NCBI RefSeq assembly: GCF_030528505.1
Contig: NZ_JAUMYS010000021.1
Location: 1-42,511, forward strand
Direction: 5' to 3'
DNA from: Tannerella sp.
Lineage (GTDB): Bacteria; Bacteroidota; Bacteroidia; Bacteroidales; Tannerellaceae
DNA length: 42,511 nucleotides
The notes under the pieces were generated by a model. The model was given only the letters and a program-made list of their open reading frames with translations, had not been told where the DNA came from and did not search any database. The translations under genes and the position numbers were made by a program. Positions 34,778 to 42,511 of the stretch are shown piece by piece; position 1 is the stretch's first letter, and each line of letters opens with the position of its first letter.

Positions 34778-36973
34778 TTATCGGATAAAGAGCAACTCAC
34801 GGTATTTCGGCAGCGACCACATCTCGTCGTCGACGATCAGTTCCAGCTTGTCGGCATGGTAACGGATCACGTCGAAATACGGCCACACCTTATCGTGGTA
34901 AGCGACCGCTTTCGCATATTCGTCGGTGAGTTTGTTCGCCACCTTACGTGCTTCGATCATCGCATCCACATTGCTCTTGATAGCCCCCACATGCTCGGCT
35001 ATTTCTTCAACCAGCGCAGCGTCCATCGACGCTAGTTCTTTCGCCCGCTTGGGAGGATAAACAGCCTTGATTTTATACACATTATCGAGCAGTAGCGACT
35101 GATAACGCGTAGCAATCGGGATGACGTGGTTAACGGCCAGATCGCCCAGCACACGCGCCTCGATTTGAATCTTTTTCGTGTAGATTTCCCATTTCACCTC
35201 GTTACGCGCTTCCAGTTCTTTACGGTTCATCACGCCGGTCGAAGTAAACATCTCCACGCTCTCGCGGCTCGTATACATGCGAAAGATTTCAGGTACGCTC
35301 GTCTCGCAGTTCAGCCCTCGCTTCTTGGCTTCATTCCTCCATTCCTCGCTGTATCCGTTGCCTTCGAAACGAATCGGTTTCGAGATACGGATATATTCTT
35401 TAAGCACCTCGAAAATAGCCCGCTCCTTCGTCTCGCCTTGCGCAATCTTCGCATCGACCGACGCTTTGAACTCCATGAGTTGCGCCGCCACTGCGGCATT
35501 GAGCGCCGTCATGGCCGATGAGCAGTTGGCCGACGAGCCGACAGCGCGGAACTCGAACCGGTTGCCCGTAAAAGCAAAGGGCGATGTACGGTTACGGTCG
35601 GTATTGTCGAGCAGCACCTCCGGGATATGCGCAATGCCCAAACGCAGCTTTTTCTTTTTATCGAGGATGATCACCTTCTCCGTCGTGCTTTGCTCCATCT
35701 TGTCGAGGATATCGTTCATGTGAGTACCGAGGAAGGCCGAGATGATGGCCGGCGGAGCCTCGTGCGCTCCCAAACGGTGCACGTTCGTAGCCGAGCTGAT
35801 GGACGCTTTGAGCAGACCGTTGTGTTTATAAACAGCCATCAGCGTATTGACGAGAAACGTGATAAAGCGGAGGTTCTCTTCCGGCGTCTTGCCCGGGGTG
35901 AGCAGCCCCACGCCCGTATCCGTACCGATCGACCAGTTGCAATGCTTGCCGGAACCGTTCACGCCGGCAAACGGCTTTTCGTGCAATAAGACGCGAAAGC
36001 CATGGCGACGGGCGACTTTTTTCATCAGCAACATGATCAACTGGTTCTGATCGATGGAAAGGTTCGTTTCGTTGTAGATCGGCGCCAACTCGAACTGATT
36101 CGGAGCGACCTCGTTGTGGCGCGTTTTGAGCGGAATGCCGTATTTATAGGCTTCAAATTCGAGGTCTTTCATATAGGCCGTGACACGCGTCGGGATCGAG
36201 CCGAAATAATGATCTTCGAGCTGCTGGTTTTTGGCCGACTCATGTCCGAGCAGGGTCCGCCCGGTCAGCAACAAGTCGGGACGCGTAGCGTAAAACCCTT
36301 CGTCCACGAGAAAATACTCCTGCTCCCATCCGAGGTAAGACGACACCTTTTTTACGTTCGGATCGAAGTAATGACACACATCCGTCGCGGCCTTGTTGAT
36401 GGCATTGACGGCCTTCAACAGCGGCGCTTTCAGGTCGAGCGCCTCGCCGGTATAAGAGATGAAAATGGTGGGGATACACAACGTGTCGTCCATGACAAAG
36501 GCCGGCGACGAAGGATCCCAAGCCGTATATCCGCGTGCCTCGAACGTGCTGCGGATACCTCCGCTCGGGAAGCTCGAAGCATCGGGCTCCTGCTGCGCCA
36601 GCAATTTGCCGGAGAATTCTTCCGTAATGCTCTCGCCCGGCCCATCCACGTAATCGATGAACGAGTCATGCTTCTGCGCCGTCCCATCGGTCAACGGCTG
36701 AAACCAGTGCGTGTAGTGCGTGGCGCCCAGCTCCATCGCCCACATCTTCATGCCCGCGGCTACATGGTCGGCAATGCCGCGGTCTAACGTCTGTCCTTTT
36801 TCCACGGCGTCCTTGATGACGTTGATCGTATCTTTCGACAGATATTTTTTCATGACGGAATACGTAAAAACATACTTTCCGTAAAACTCGGACATCGACC
36901 CTTCCGGCGCCTGCACGTCCAGCGCTTTCTTCTTGAAAGCTTCTTCTACTGCTTTAAATCGTAGCGTACTCAT
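34778..36973 (-). CDS. glnN: Glutamine synthetase type III
   Basis: 731 residues, the usual length of GSIII. It makes glutamine from glutamate, ammonia and ATP in the cytosol as a dodecamer. Landmarks are YGKYVFTYSVMKKYL, HYTHWFQPLTDGTAQKHDSFI, FSGKLLAQQEPDASSFPSGGIRSTFEARGYTAWDPSSPAF, CIPTIFISYTGEALDLKAPLL, HNEVAPNQFELAPIYNETN, GVNGSGKHCNWSIGTDTG and NRTSPFAFTGNRFEFRAVGSSANCS, which hold the ATP, metal and glutamate sites. It begins 20 bp after asnA, so the two form an ammonia-assimilation operon. No truncation or motif loss is seen. Confidence 0.97.
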   Translation of the reverse strand: MSTLRFKAVEEAFKKKALDVQAPEGSMSEFYGKYVFTYSVMKKYLSKDTINVIKDAVEKGQTLDRGIADHVAAGMKMWAMELGATHYTHWFQPLTDGTAQKHDSFIDYVDGPGESITEEFSGKLLAQQEPDASSFPSGGIRSTFEARGYTAWDPSSPAFVMDDTLCIPTIFISYTGEALDLKAPLLKAVNAINKAATDVCHYFDPNVKKVSSYLGWEQEYFLVDEGFYATRPDLLLTGRTLLGHESAKNQQLEDHYFGSIPTRVTAYMKDLEFEAYKYGIPLKTRHNEVAPNQFELAPIYNETNLSIDQNQLIMLLMKKVARRHGFRVLLHEKPFAGVNGSGKHCNWSIGTDTGVGLLTPGKTPEENLRFITFLVNTLMAVYKHNGLLKASISSATNVHRLGAHEAPPAIISAFLGTHMNDILDKMEQSTTEKVIILDKKKKLRLGIAHIPEVLLDNTDRNRTSPFAFTGNRFEFRAVGSSANCSSAMTALNAAVAAQLMEFKASVDAKIAQGETKERAIFEVLKEYIRISKPIRFEGNGYSEEWRNEAKKRGLNCETSVPEIFRMYTSRESVEMFTSTGVMNRKELEARNEVKWEIYTKKIQIEARVLGDLAVNHVIPIATRYQSLLLDNVYKIKAVYPPKRAKELASMDAALVEEIAEHVGAIKSNVDAMIEARKVANKLTDEYAKAVAYHDKVWPYFDVIRYHADKLELIVDDEMWSLPKYRELLFIR

Positions 36974-36993
36974 AACGATTACCGGGATTCGTT

Positions 36994-38028
36994 TTATTTT
37001 AAAATGATATGATTTGCTTTACACTGTTCGATCATCTCGTCCGACCATAACGAGGCCTGCACCTCGCCGATATGCGCACAACGGAGGAAGTACATGCACA
37101 GGCGTGACTGACCGATACCTCCGCCTATCGAAAGCGGAATCTCACCGTTCAGCAAGGCTTTGTGAAACGTCAGCGACCGGCGTTCCATACAATGTTCAAG
37201 TTCGAGCTGACGAAGCATCGCTTCCTTGTCGACCCGAATCCCCATCGACGATATTTCGAGCGGTGCATCAAGAATCGGGTTCCATAAAATAATGTCGCCG
37301 TTCAGTCCTTTGTGTCCGTCAACCGTCGGGGTCGACCAGTCGTCATAATCCGGAGCGCGTCCGTCGTGTTTCTCTCCGTTCGAGAGCGTCGCCCCGATTC
37401 CGATGATGAAAATCGCTCCGTATTTCTTGGCCGCCTCATGCTCCCGGTCTTTCGGCGACATATCGGGATAGGCTGCCAGCAGTTCTTCCGCATGCAGGTA
37501 CGTGATGTTCTCCGGCAGAAACGGAGTAATATGCGGGAAAGAGCGGTACGTTTTTTCCTCTACCGTCTTGAGCACGGCATAAATTTGATCGACGATCATA
37601 CGCAGAAAATCGAGGTGACGGTCTTCGGGGCGAATCGTACGTTCCCAGTCCCACTGATCGACGTAAATCGAATGAATATTGTCCAATTCCTCATCGGCGC
37701 GGATCGCGTTCATATCGGTATAAAGTCCCTGACCGGGCGGGATCTTGTAAAAGCCGAGCTTCATCCGTTTCCATTTGGCCAGCGAATGCACCACTTCGGC
37801 GCGACGGTCGTTCATATCCTTGATAGGAAACGATACGGCACGTTCAATACCGTTCAGATCGTCGTTGATTCCCGTGCCTGAAAAAACGAATAACGGAGCC
37901 GTCACCCGTCGCAGATTCAACGTGGCCGCCAGTTCTTCCTGAAAGACCCGTTTCAACATTTTGATGGCCTCTTCCATATCTTCGGAAGCCAAAGTCGGCC
38001 GGTAATTGGCCGGAATGTACAGTTTCAT
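36994..38028 (-). CDS. asnA: Aspartate--ammonia ligase
   Basis: 344 residues from the ATG at 38028 (MKLYIPANYRPTLASEDMEEAIKML); an in-frame extension upstream has no family similarity. AsnA is a class II aminoacyl-tRNA-synthetase-like enzyme that makes asparagine from aspartate, ammonia and ATP. Family blocks: LNLRRVTAPLFVFSGTGINDDLNGIERAVSFPI, WKRMKLGFYKIPPGQGLYTDMNAIRADEELDNIHSIYVDQWDWE, KYGAIFIIGIGATLSNGEKHDGRAPDYDDW, ISSMGIRVD, SIGGGIGQSRLCMYFL. It strictly needs free ammonia, which fits its place with glnN. Confidence 0.97.
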   Translation of the reverse strand: MKLYIPANYRPTLASEDMEEAIKMLKRVFQEELAATLNLRRVTAPLFVFSGTGINDDLNGIERAVSFPIKDMNDRRAEVVHSLAKWKRMKLGFYKIPPGQGLYTDMNAIRADEELDNIHSIYVDQWDWERTIRPEDRHLDFLRMIVDQIYAVLKTVEEKTYRSFPHITPFLPENITYLHAEELLAAYPDMSPKDREHEAAKKYGAIFIIGIGATLSNGEKHDGRAPDYDDWSTPTVDGHKGLNGDIILWNPILDAPLEISSMGIRVDKEAMLRQLELEHCMERRSLTFHKALLNGEIPLSIGGGIGQSRLCMYFLRCAHIGEVQASLWSDEMIEQCKANHIILK

Positions 38029-38120
38029 GTCACTCTTGTTTTCTGTTTTAATGTATATTAAGGAGATGAATGTCGTTCTCACCCCCCTATGTAAAGACGA
38101 TACAAAGCGCTAACGCCCGA

Positions 38121-38128
38121 CAAAAGTA
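38121..38128 (-). promoter_or_regulatory. -7 box for the asnA-glnN operon
   Basis: TACTTTTG on the minus strand (38128-38121) fits TAnnTTTG and would start transcription near 38114, giving an 85-nt leader before asnA. No TTTG at the right distance is seen, so an activator may be needed. Confidence 0.45.
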
Positions 38129-38290
38129 GTATTCCTTCCGGAAATACGGCATGCCGGATGCCTGTTTTTTGGCTTGCCCGGTCAATCGAGGATTTGATTT
38201 TCGGAAAGAAACGATTCGATGAGGGCGATCCGTACAATGTTTGTTAGCGATCAGCCGTCAGCCGTCAGCATTCAGGGGTAATTCCGCCCC

Positions 38291-38392
38291 CTGTTGTAAG
38301 CACAGCGCTTACACTGTTGTAAGCACAGTCCGTGCACCGTTGCACGGACGGAACGTACACTACTGCACGGACAGTCCGTGCAACGGTGTACG
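38291..38392. repeat. Cluster of perfect palindromes and direct repeats
   Basis: Between divergent asnA and the S8 protease lies a 454-508-bp gene-free stretch. Within it: a 15-bp direct repeat CTGTTGTAAGCACAG (38291-38305 and 38314-38328); hairpin TGTAAGC/GCTTACA (38295-38313); hairpin GTCCGTGCA/TGCACGGAC with a 4-nt loop (38328-38349); and palindrome TGCACGGAC-A-GTCCGTGCA (38364-38382) enclosed by CGTACAC/GTGTACG (38354-38392). No coding frame explains it. Function unknown: a REP-like repeat, a cruciform binding site or a terminator array are options. Confidence 0.75.
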
Positions 38393-38509
38393 GATCGCAA
38401 TTGGGTTTACCCATGCAATCCTCATGGACGACCGGATCATCCTTCTTCACCTCTACTGTTAAAATAACAAAATACAACGAGGATCAAACCGGCGCCTGCC
38501 GTTTTATAT

Positions 38510-38517
38510 TATTTTTG
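38510..38517 (+). promoter_or_regulatory. -7 box for the S8 protease operon
   Basis: TATTTTTG fits TAnnTTTG. The start site would be near 38524, leaving a leader of about 13 nt before the GTG at 38537. The -33 element is weak. Confidence 0.45.
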
Positions 38518-38536
38518 TGCGAAAATAGAAAACAAG

Positions 38537-39937
38537 GTGAGAATAAGCGAACGATGGAAATATCTGGGCATGCTGACAGGGCTTTATTGGTGCATGTGCA
38601 TGCCGGAGAGTCTCCCGGCCGCTGACAGCGTAAGTTACTGTTTCCGGGTGTATTTGAAAGATAAGGGCGTGGAGGCTCCGAGCGAAGCCGATGCTCCGCG
38701 TTATCTCTCGGCCGAGTCGGTCGAACGGCGAACGCGGCGCGGGGTCGAGCTGTCGGTTTCCGACGTCCCGATCTCGCCCGAATATATCGGCACGATTCGT
38801 GCTACGGGCGGACAGGTAATCACGCAAAGCAAATGGATGAACACCGTCGTGGTGGAACATACCGACAGCCTGATCGCCGACCGCCTGAGAGCCTTGCCGA
38901 TCGTCGATTCCGTCCGGTGCGTATGGAATGGGCAGAACCGGTTGCAACCCGTCGATTGTCCGGACGATACGAGCACCTTCGCGTCGTACGATACCCGCTT
39001 GGTGCAAGCGCATTACGGACATGCCACGACACAGATCGAGATGCTGAACGGCGTGCGGCTGCACGAGGCCGGTCGACACGGGAAGGGCATGCGTATTGCC
39101 GTTATCGATGCCGGTTTTCTGCATGTAGACAAGATCGCGGCGTTTGCCTCGACCGATATTATCGGGACGCGTAACATGGCCTTTCCCGGCAATAGCGTCT
39201 TTTGTGAAGACGATCACGGAACGAAAGTCTTATCGTGTATGGCGGCCAACCTGCCCGGCGTGATGGTCGGCACAGCGCCCGACGCGTCTTATCTGCTCAT
39301 CAAAAGCGAAGATACAAGAGGCGAATATCCGATCGAAGAAGATTTCTATGCCGCGGCGCTGGAATATGCCGACAGTGTCGGGGTCGATCTCATCACCTGC
39401 TCACTGGGCTATTTTCAGTTCGATGCGGAACCCGTCTATACTCGCTCCGACCTGAACGGAAGAACGGCATTCATTACCCGTGTGGCACAGGAAGCCGCCC
39501 GAAAAGGGATGCTGATTATTTGCAGCGCCGGCAACGAAGGGAGTAACGAATGGCAGAAAATCACGTTCCCGGCCGACGCGCCGAACATACTCACCGTAGG
39601 CGCCGTGACCACTGAAAAAACGAAAAGCGCTTTCAGCTCAACAGGGTTGACGGCCGACTATCGCGTGAAGCCCGACGTCGTCGCCTTGGGTACGAACGTC
39701 TGCGTCATTAACGCCGCCGGCCGCGTACAATGGGTCGACGGCACATCTTTTTCTACGCCCACACTGGCCGGACTCTGCGCATGCCTCTGGCAGTCGCTCT
39801 CGTGGCTCAAAAGCGAGGAACTGATCGACCTGATCCGACAGACGGCCTCCCGCTCGAAGCGTCCGGATGCCGAACTGGGCTATGGCGTGCCCGACCTCTA
39901 CAAAGCATACAGAAAGGAGATGAATGGACTTCTTTAA
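38537..39937 (+). CDS. S8 family serine protease (subtilase)
   Basis: 466 residues from a GTG start; an ATG at 38570 is possible but would remove part of the signal-like segment (YLGMLTGLYWCMCMPESLPAADS). The subtilisin triad is complete: Asp in MRIAVIDAGFLHVD (about 192), His in CEDDHGTKVLSCMA (about 227), Ser in VDGTSFSTPTLAGL (about 401); the oxyanion Asn is in ICSAGNEGSNEW. The region before residue 170 resembles an inhibitor-type propeptide with KWMNTVVVEHTDSL. The product is a secreted or periplasmic protease. No T9SS C-terminal domain is seen. The stop overlaps the xseA start by 14 bp, so it heads the operon xseA-xseB-ispD. Confidence 0.9.
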   Translation: MRISERWKYLGMLTGLYWCMCMPESLPAADSVSYCFRVYLKDKGVEAPSEADAPRYLSAESVERRTRRGVELSVSDVPISPEYIGTIRATGGQVITQSKWMNTVVVEHTDSLIADRLRALPIVDSVRCVWNGQNRLQPVDCPDDTSTFASYDTRLVQAHYGHATTQIEMLNGVRLHEAGRHGKGMRIAVIDAGFLHVDKIAAFASTDIIGTRNMAFPGNSVFCEDDHGTKVLSCMAANLPGVMVGTAPDASYLLIKSEDTRGEYPIEEDFYAAALEYADSVGVDLITCSLGYFQFDAEPVYTRSDLNGRTAFITRVAQEAARKGMLIICSAGNEGSNEWQKITFPADAPNILTVGAVTTEKTKSAFSSTGLTADYRVKPDVVALGTNVCVINAAGRVQWVDGTSFSTPTLAGLCACLWQSLSWLKSEELIDLIRQTASRSKRPDAELGYGVPDLYKAYRKEMNGLL

Positions 39938-41255
39938 CGACATCCGAAGCGAACGGCCGAACGCTCTCTCGCTGACGGAGCTGAACCGGTTGGTGAAGAC
40001 CGCTATCGACGAGGCGCTGCCCGAAACGTACTGGGTACGTGCCGAAACGAGTGACGTGCGCGTCAACGCGGCCTCCGGACATTGCTACCTCGAATTTGTG
40101 GAGAAGAACGAGACTTCGGGACAACTCGTCGCCAAGTCGCGCGGCACGATCTGGGCGCGTAATTTCGCGATATTGAAAACGTATTTCGAGCACGAAACGG
40201 GACAAACGTTTATCTCCGGCCTGAAAGTACTGGTCAACGTCTCCGTCGAATATCACGAACTGTACGGACTTTCGTTGACGGTACACGATATCGATCCGTC
40301 CTACACGGTGGGCGACATGGTCAAAAAACGCATGGAGGTGATCCGCCGTTTGCAGGAAGAGGGCGTATTCGACCTGAATAAAGAACTTACGTTAGCCATA
40401 CTCCCTCAACGCATCGCCGTGATTTCCTCCCCGACGGCAGCCGGCTACGAAGACTTCGTCAACCAGCTGACCCATAACGACTACGGCTTTCCGTTCTACG
40501 TCAAACTTTTTCCGGCACTGATGCAGGGCGAGAAGACGGAAGAAAGCGTAATCGCCGCGTTAGACCGGATCTACGTGCATCGCGAGCTGTTCGACGCCGT
40601 CGTACTGATTCGCGGCGGAGGATCGGCGGCCGATTTAAGCAGCTTCGACTCGTACGCGCTGGCTGCCAACTGCGCGCAATTTCCCCTGCCCATCCTCACC
40701 GGTATCGGACACGAACGCGACGATTCGATCGTCGACAAAGTAGCCCATACACGCATGAAAACCCCAACGGCCGTGGCCGCGTTTCTCATCAGTCGCATGG
40801 CGGAGCAACTTGCTCTGCTCGACGAGCTGCGGGAAACCGTCTGCGAAGCGACACGCAACCAACTGACAGCCAAGAAAACGACCTGGCAGATGCTCGCCAC
40901 GCGTTTTCCGGTGTTCGTCACCGGACATCTTGAGCGTCATCGGACAGGTTTGCACACGCTGGCAGCCCGTCTGTCGTCCGTGCCGCAGCTCCTCGAGAAG
41001 CACGCGGAACAACTCGAACAGGCTCCCACGCATATTCAAAAGGCAGTCCATGCGATGCTGACCCGTCATACGCACGAGCTTTCACTCAGCGAACAGCATA
41101 TCAGGCTGGCATCGCCGGATCATATCCTGAAACGAGGCTATACGTTGACGCTCAAGGATGGAAAAATCGTCAAACATGCGGCCGACTTATCAGCAGGCGA
41201 CGAAATATCCGTCAGGTTTACCGACGGCGAACGAAAAGGAAAAATAGTAACATAA
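39924..41255 (+). CDS. xseA: Exodeoxyribonuclease VII large subunit
   Basis: 443 residues. The N-terminal OB fold (about 1-115: LSLTELNRLVKTAIDEALPETYWVRAETSDVRVNAASGHCYLEFVEK) is followed by the catalytic core with PQRIAVISSPTAAGYEDFVNQL, VVLIRGGGSAADLSSFDSYALA, PILTGIGHERDDSIVDKVAHTRMKTPTAVAAFLI, a coiled-coil stalk, and the C-terminal SPDHILKRGYTLTLKDGKIV. With XseB it degrades single-stranded DNA from both ends. The ATG lies inside the end of the protease gene, which points to translational coupling. Confidence 0.97.
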   Translation: MDFFNDIRSERPNALSLTELNRLVKTAIDEALPETYWVRAETSDVRVNAASGHCYLEFVEKNETSGQLVAKSRGTIWARNFAILKTYFEHETGQTFISGLKVLVNVSVEYHELYGLSLTVHDIDPSYTVGDMVKKRMEVIRRLQEEGVFDLNKELTLAILPQRIAVISSPTAAGYEDFVNQLTHNDYGFPFYVKLFPALMQGEKTEESVIAALDRIYVHRELFDAVVLIRGGGSAADLSSFDSYALAANCAQFPLPILTGIGHERDDSIVDKVAHTRMKTPTAVAAFLISRMAEQLALLDELRETVCEATRNQLTAKKTTWQMLATRFPVFVTGHLERHRTGLHTLAARLSSVPQLLEKHAEQLEQAPTHIQKAVHAMLTRHTHELSLSEQHIRLASPDHILKRGYTLTLKDGKIVKHAADLSAGDEISVRFTDGERKGKIVT

Positions 41256-41273
41256 ACAGATAGAGAACCGACC

Positions 41274-41477
41274 ATGGCAGAAAAAAAGGAATCATACAAT
41301 AAGGCGATCGAAAAACTTCGGGGCATCATCCGCGATATCGAAAGCGGTGAGCTGGATGTAGACGTGCTTTCGGAAAAGGTGAAAGAAGCCAGCCGGCTGA
41401 TTAAGCTGTGCAGAGAGAAGCTCCTCAAAGCCGACGAAGAGGTAAAGAAGATTCTCGAGACATTGGAGCAGGCATAA
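41274..41477 (+). CDS. xseB: Exodeoxyribonuclease VII small subunit
   Basis: A 67-residue, two-helix protein (SYNKAIEKLRGIIRDIESGELDVDVLSEKVKEASRLIKLCREKLLKADEEVKKILETLEQA), the normal size and pattern of XseB. It wraps the stalk of XseA and is needed for a stable enzyme. It starts 18 bp after xseA and ends 5 bp before ispD. Confidence 0.95.
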   Translation: MAEKKESYNKAIEKLRGIIRDIESGELDVDVLSEKVKEASRLIKLCREKLLKADEEVKKILETLEQA

Positions 41478-41482
41478 TATAC

Positions 41483-42157
41483 ATGAAACGTACCGTCATT
41501 CTTGTGGCAGGCGGCAAAGGCCTGCGTATGGGCGGCGAGCTGCCGAAGCAGTTCATCCCCCTGCACGGTCGGCCGTTGCTGATGCACACCATGAACGCTT
41601 TCTTCCGTTGGGATGCGACGGCCGAACAAGTCATCGTCCTGCCCCAAGAACAACAGGCTTATTGGCAGATGCTCTGCCGCGAATTAAACTGTGCGATACC
41701 GCACCGTGTAGTACATGGAGGAGAGACCCGCTTTCATTCGGTGCGTAACGGATTGCAAACGGTCGATGGAGACGGATGGATCGCCGTACACGACGGCGTA
41801 CGTCCTTTCGTTTCGGAAGCTGTGATCGACGCGTGCTTCGCGGCAGCCGGGCAGTTCGGTGCGGCAGTTCCCGTCCTTCCCATGATCGACTCCGTGCGCG
41901 AAGTCGACGGTACGCAAAGCCGTCCGTTCGACCGGGAACGATTGCGCATCGTGCAAACGCCTCAGGTCTTTCGCGCCGACTGGTTGCGTGATGCCTACGA
42001 ACAACCTTACCAACCACACTTTACCGACGACGCGTCACTCGTCGAGGCTGCCGGATATCCCATTCATTTAGTCGACGGTAACCGCGAAAATATCAAAATC
42101 ACCACGCCCATCGATCTGCAATGGGCCGAAATACTGACGGAATATTATAATGGTTAG
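41483..42157 (+). CDS. ispD: 2-C-methyl-D-erythritol 4-phosphate cytidylyltransferase
   Basis: 224 residues from the ATG at 41483 (MKRTVILVAGGKGLRMGGELPKQFIPLHGRPLLMHTM); the frame opens further upstream inside xseB but has no family similarity there. CTP-binding motif VAGGKGLRMG, PKQF, then WIAVHDGVRPFVSEAVID, RIVQTPQVFRADWL, FTDDASLVEAAGYPIHLVDGNRENIKITTPIDL. It activates methylerythritol phosphate with CTP in the non-mevalonate isoprenoid pathway. It is the last gene of the operon; a GCCC-TTCG-GGGC hairpin follows within 15 bp. Confidence 0.96.
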   Translation: MKRTVILVAGGKGLRMGGELPKQFIPLHGRPLLMHTMNAFFRWDATAEQVIVLPQEQQAYWQMLCRELNCAIPHRVVHGGETRFHSVRNGLQTVDGDGWIAVHDGVRPFVSEAVIDACFAAAGQFGAAVPVLPMIDSVREVDGTQSRPFDRERLRIVQTPQVFRADWLRDAYEQPYQPHFTDDASLVEAAGYPIHLVDGNRENIKITTPIDLQWAEILTEYYNG

Positions 42158-42178
42158 CCCTTCGGGGCAATGTAGGAG

Positions 42179-42335
42179 GGTGTGTCAAAATGCAATGTTT
42201 GGGCCCACCCTCTTTAGGTGTGTAAGAATGGGTAAAAAGCAAGGCGCTAAGGATGAGGGTAAGGGAGCATACTAAGGGATGTGACCGAGCTCTCATTCCG
42301 CAAGCAACGAAGCAGTTTGCCCGTTATGACACACC
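42179..42335. repeat. Inverted repeat in the gene-free right end
   Basis: GGTGTGTCA (42179-42187) and TGACACACC (42327-42335) are perfect 9-bp inverted copies 139 bp apart. No coding frame of substance lies between them or in the rest of 42158-42511. The unit might be a small non-autonomous element or an IS scar; no target-site duplication was evident by eye. Confidence 0.35.
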
Positions 42336-42511
42336 GCCGACATGGCGTTGATATGACCATCCCCCCCTCCCTTCAAAGGGGAAAAGAACATAAGCATCGA
42401 CTTCTTGTATCATCCTTTTTCTTCGGAGTTCTATGATGTCAGCATACGAAAAGTTTAACCCGGATTCCGCAATAGAAAGTATAAGAATGAATTTCATTCA
42501 GGCTTTCAGCC

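Overview
The window comes from a Bacteroidota chromosome, most likely order Bacteroidales. The reasons are TAnnTTTG-type -7 promoter boxes with TTTG or TTG about 20 bp upstream, a type B type IX secretion (T9SS) C-terminal domain, glutamine synthetase III, a PorT-like barrel and a Bacteroidales-style ECF sigma factor. A Tannerella- or Parabacteroides-like genus is a guess from gene content and moderate GC.

Layout. 1-2190 is AT-rich accessory debris: a frameshifted gene, a NUDIX gene with a damaged start, an attC-like structure and an IS1595-type transposase remnant. 2220-5699 holds a lipoprotein gene and a convergent LysM/PorT-like operon. 5843-11934 runs rightward: T9SS cargo, lytic transglycosylase, uvrA, a small protein and yigZ. 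12123-26563 is a type I-B CRISPR-Cas locus. 26794-29981 is a leftward queH-aguA-aguB-ECF sigma cluster. A tRNA-Arg(ACG) and a patatin/beta-barrel protein follow. 32777-38028 is a nitrogen block: nadE, then asnA-glnN. A set of perfect palindromes at 38291-38392 separates it from a rightward S8 protease-xseA-xseB-ispD operon.

The CRISPR locus. The array has 69 repeats (the left-most one decayed) and 68 spacers, and is read leftward from a leader next to cas2. The operon order is cas8b1(cst1)-cas7(cst2)-cas5-cas3-DUF6155-cas4-cas1-cas2. A second leftward unit, cas6 plus a pRiA4b ORF-3-like gene, lies upstream of it.

The most interesting signal is in the 370-bp gap upstream of cas8. A rightward promoter and a strong intrinsic terminator delimit a predicted RNA of about 100 nt. 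It starts with a degenerate CRISPR repeat ending in a 5'-handle-like TTTGAAAA. The next 18 nt match the cas8 promoter at 17 of 18 positions, the mismatch falls at spacer position 6, and CCA sits at the PAM position. This looks like a crRNA-like RNA that would direct Cascade to repress its own cas operon (CreR/CreA-like logic). Duplicated protein operators are the main alternative.

Other notable points are a NAD+ synthetase whose glutaminase cysteine is glycine, two copies of one spacer that share one end but differ in length, a CRISPR promoter framed by a 13-bp inverted repeat, and two accessory genes embedded in the cas locus.
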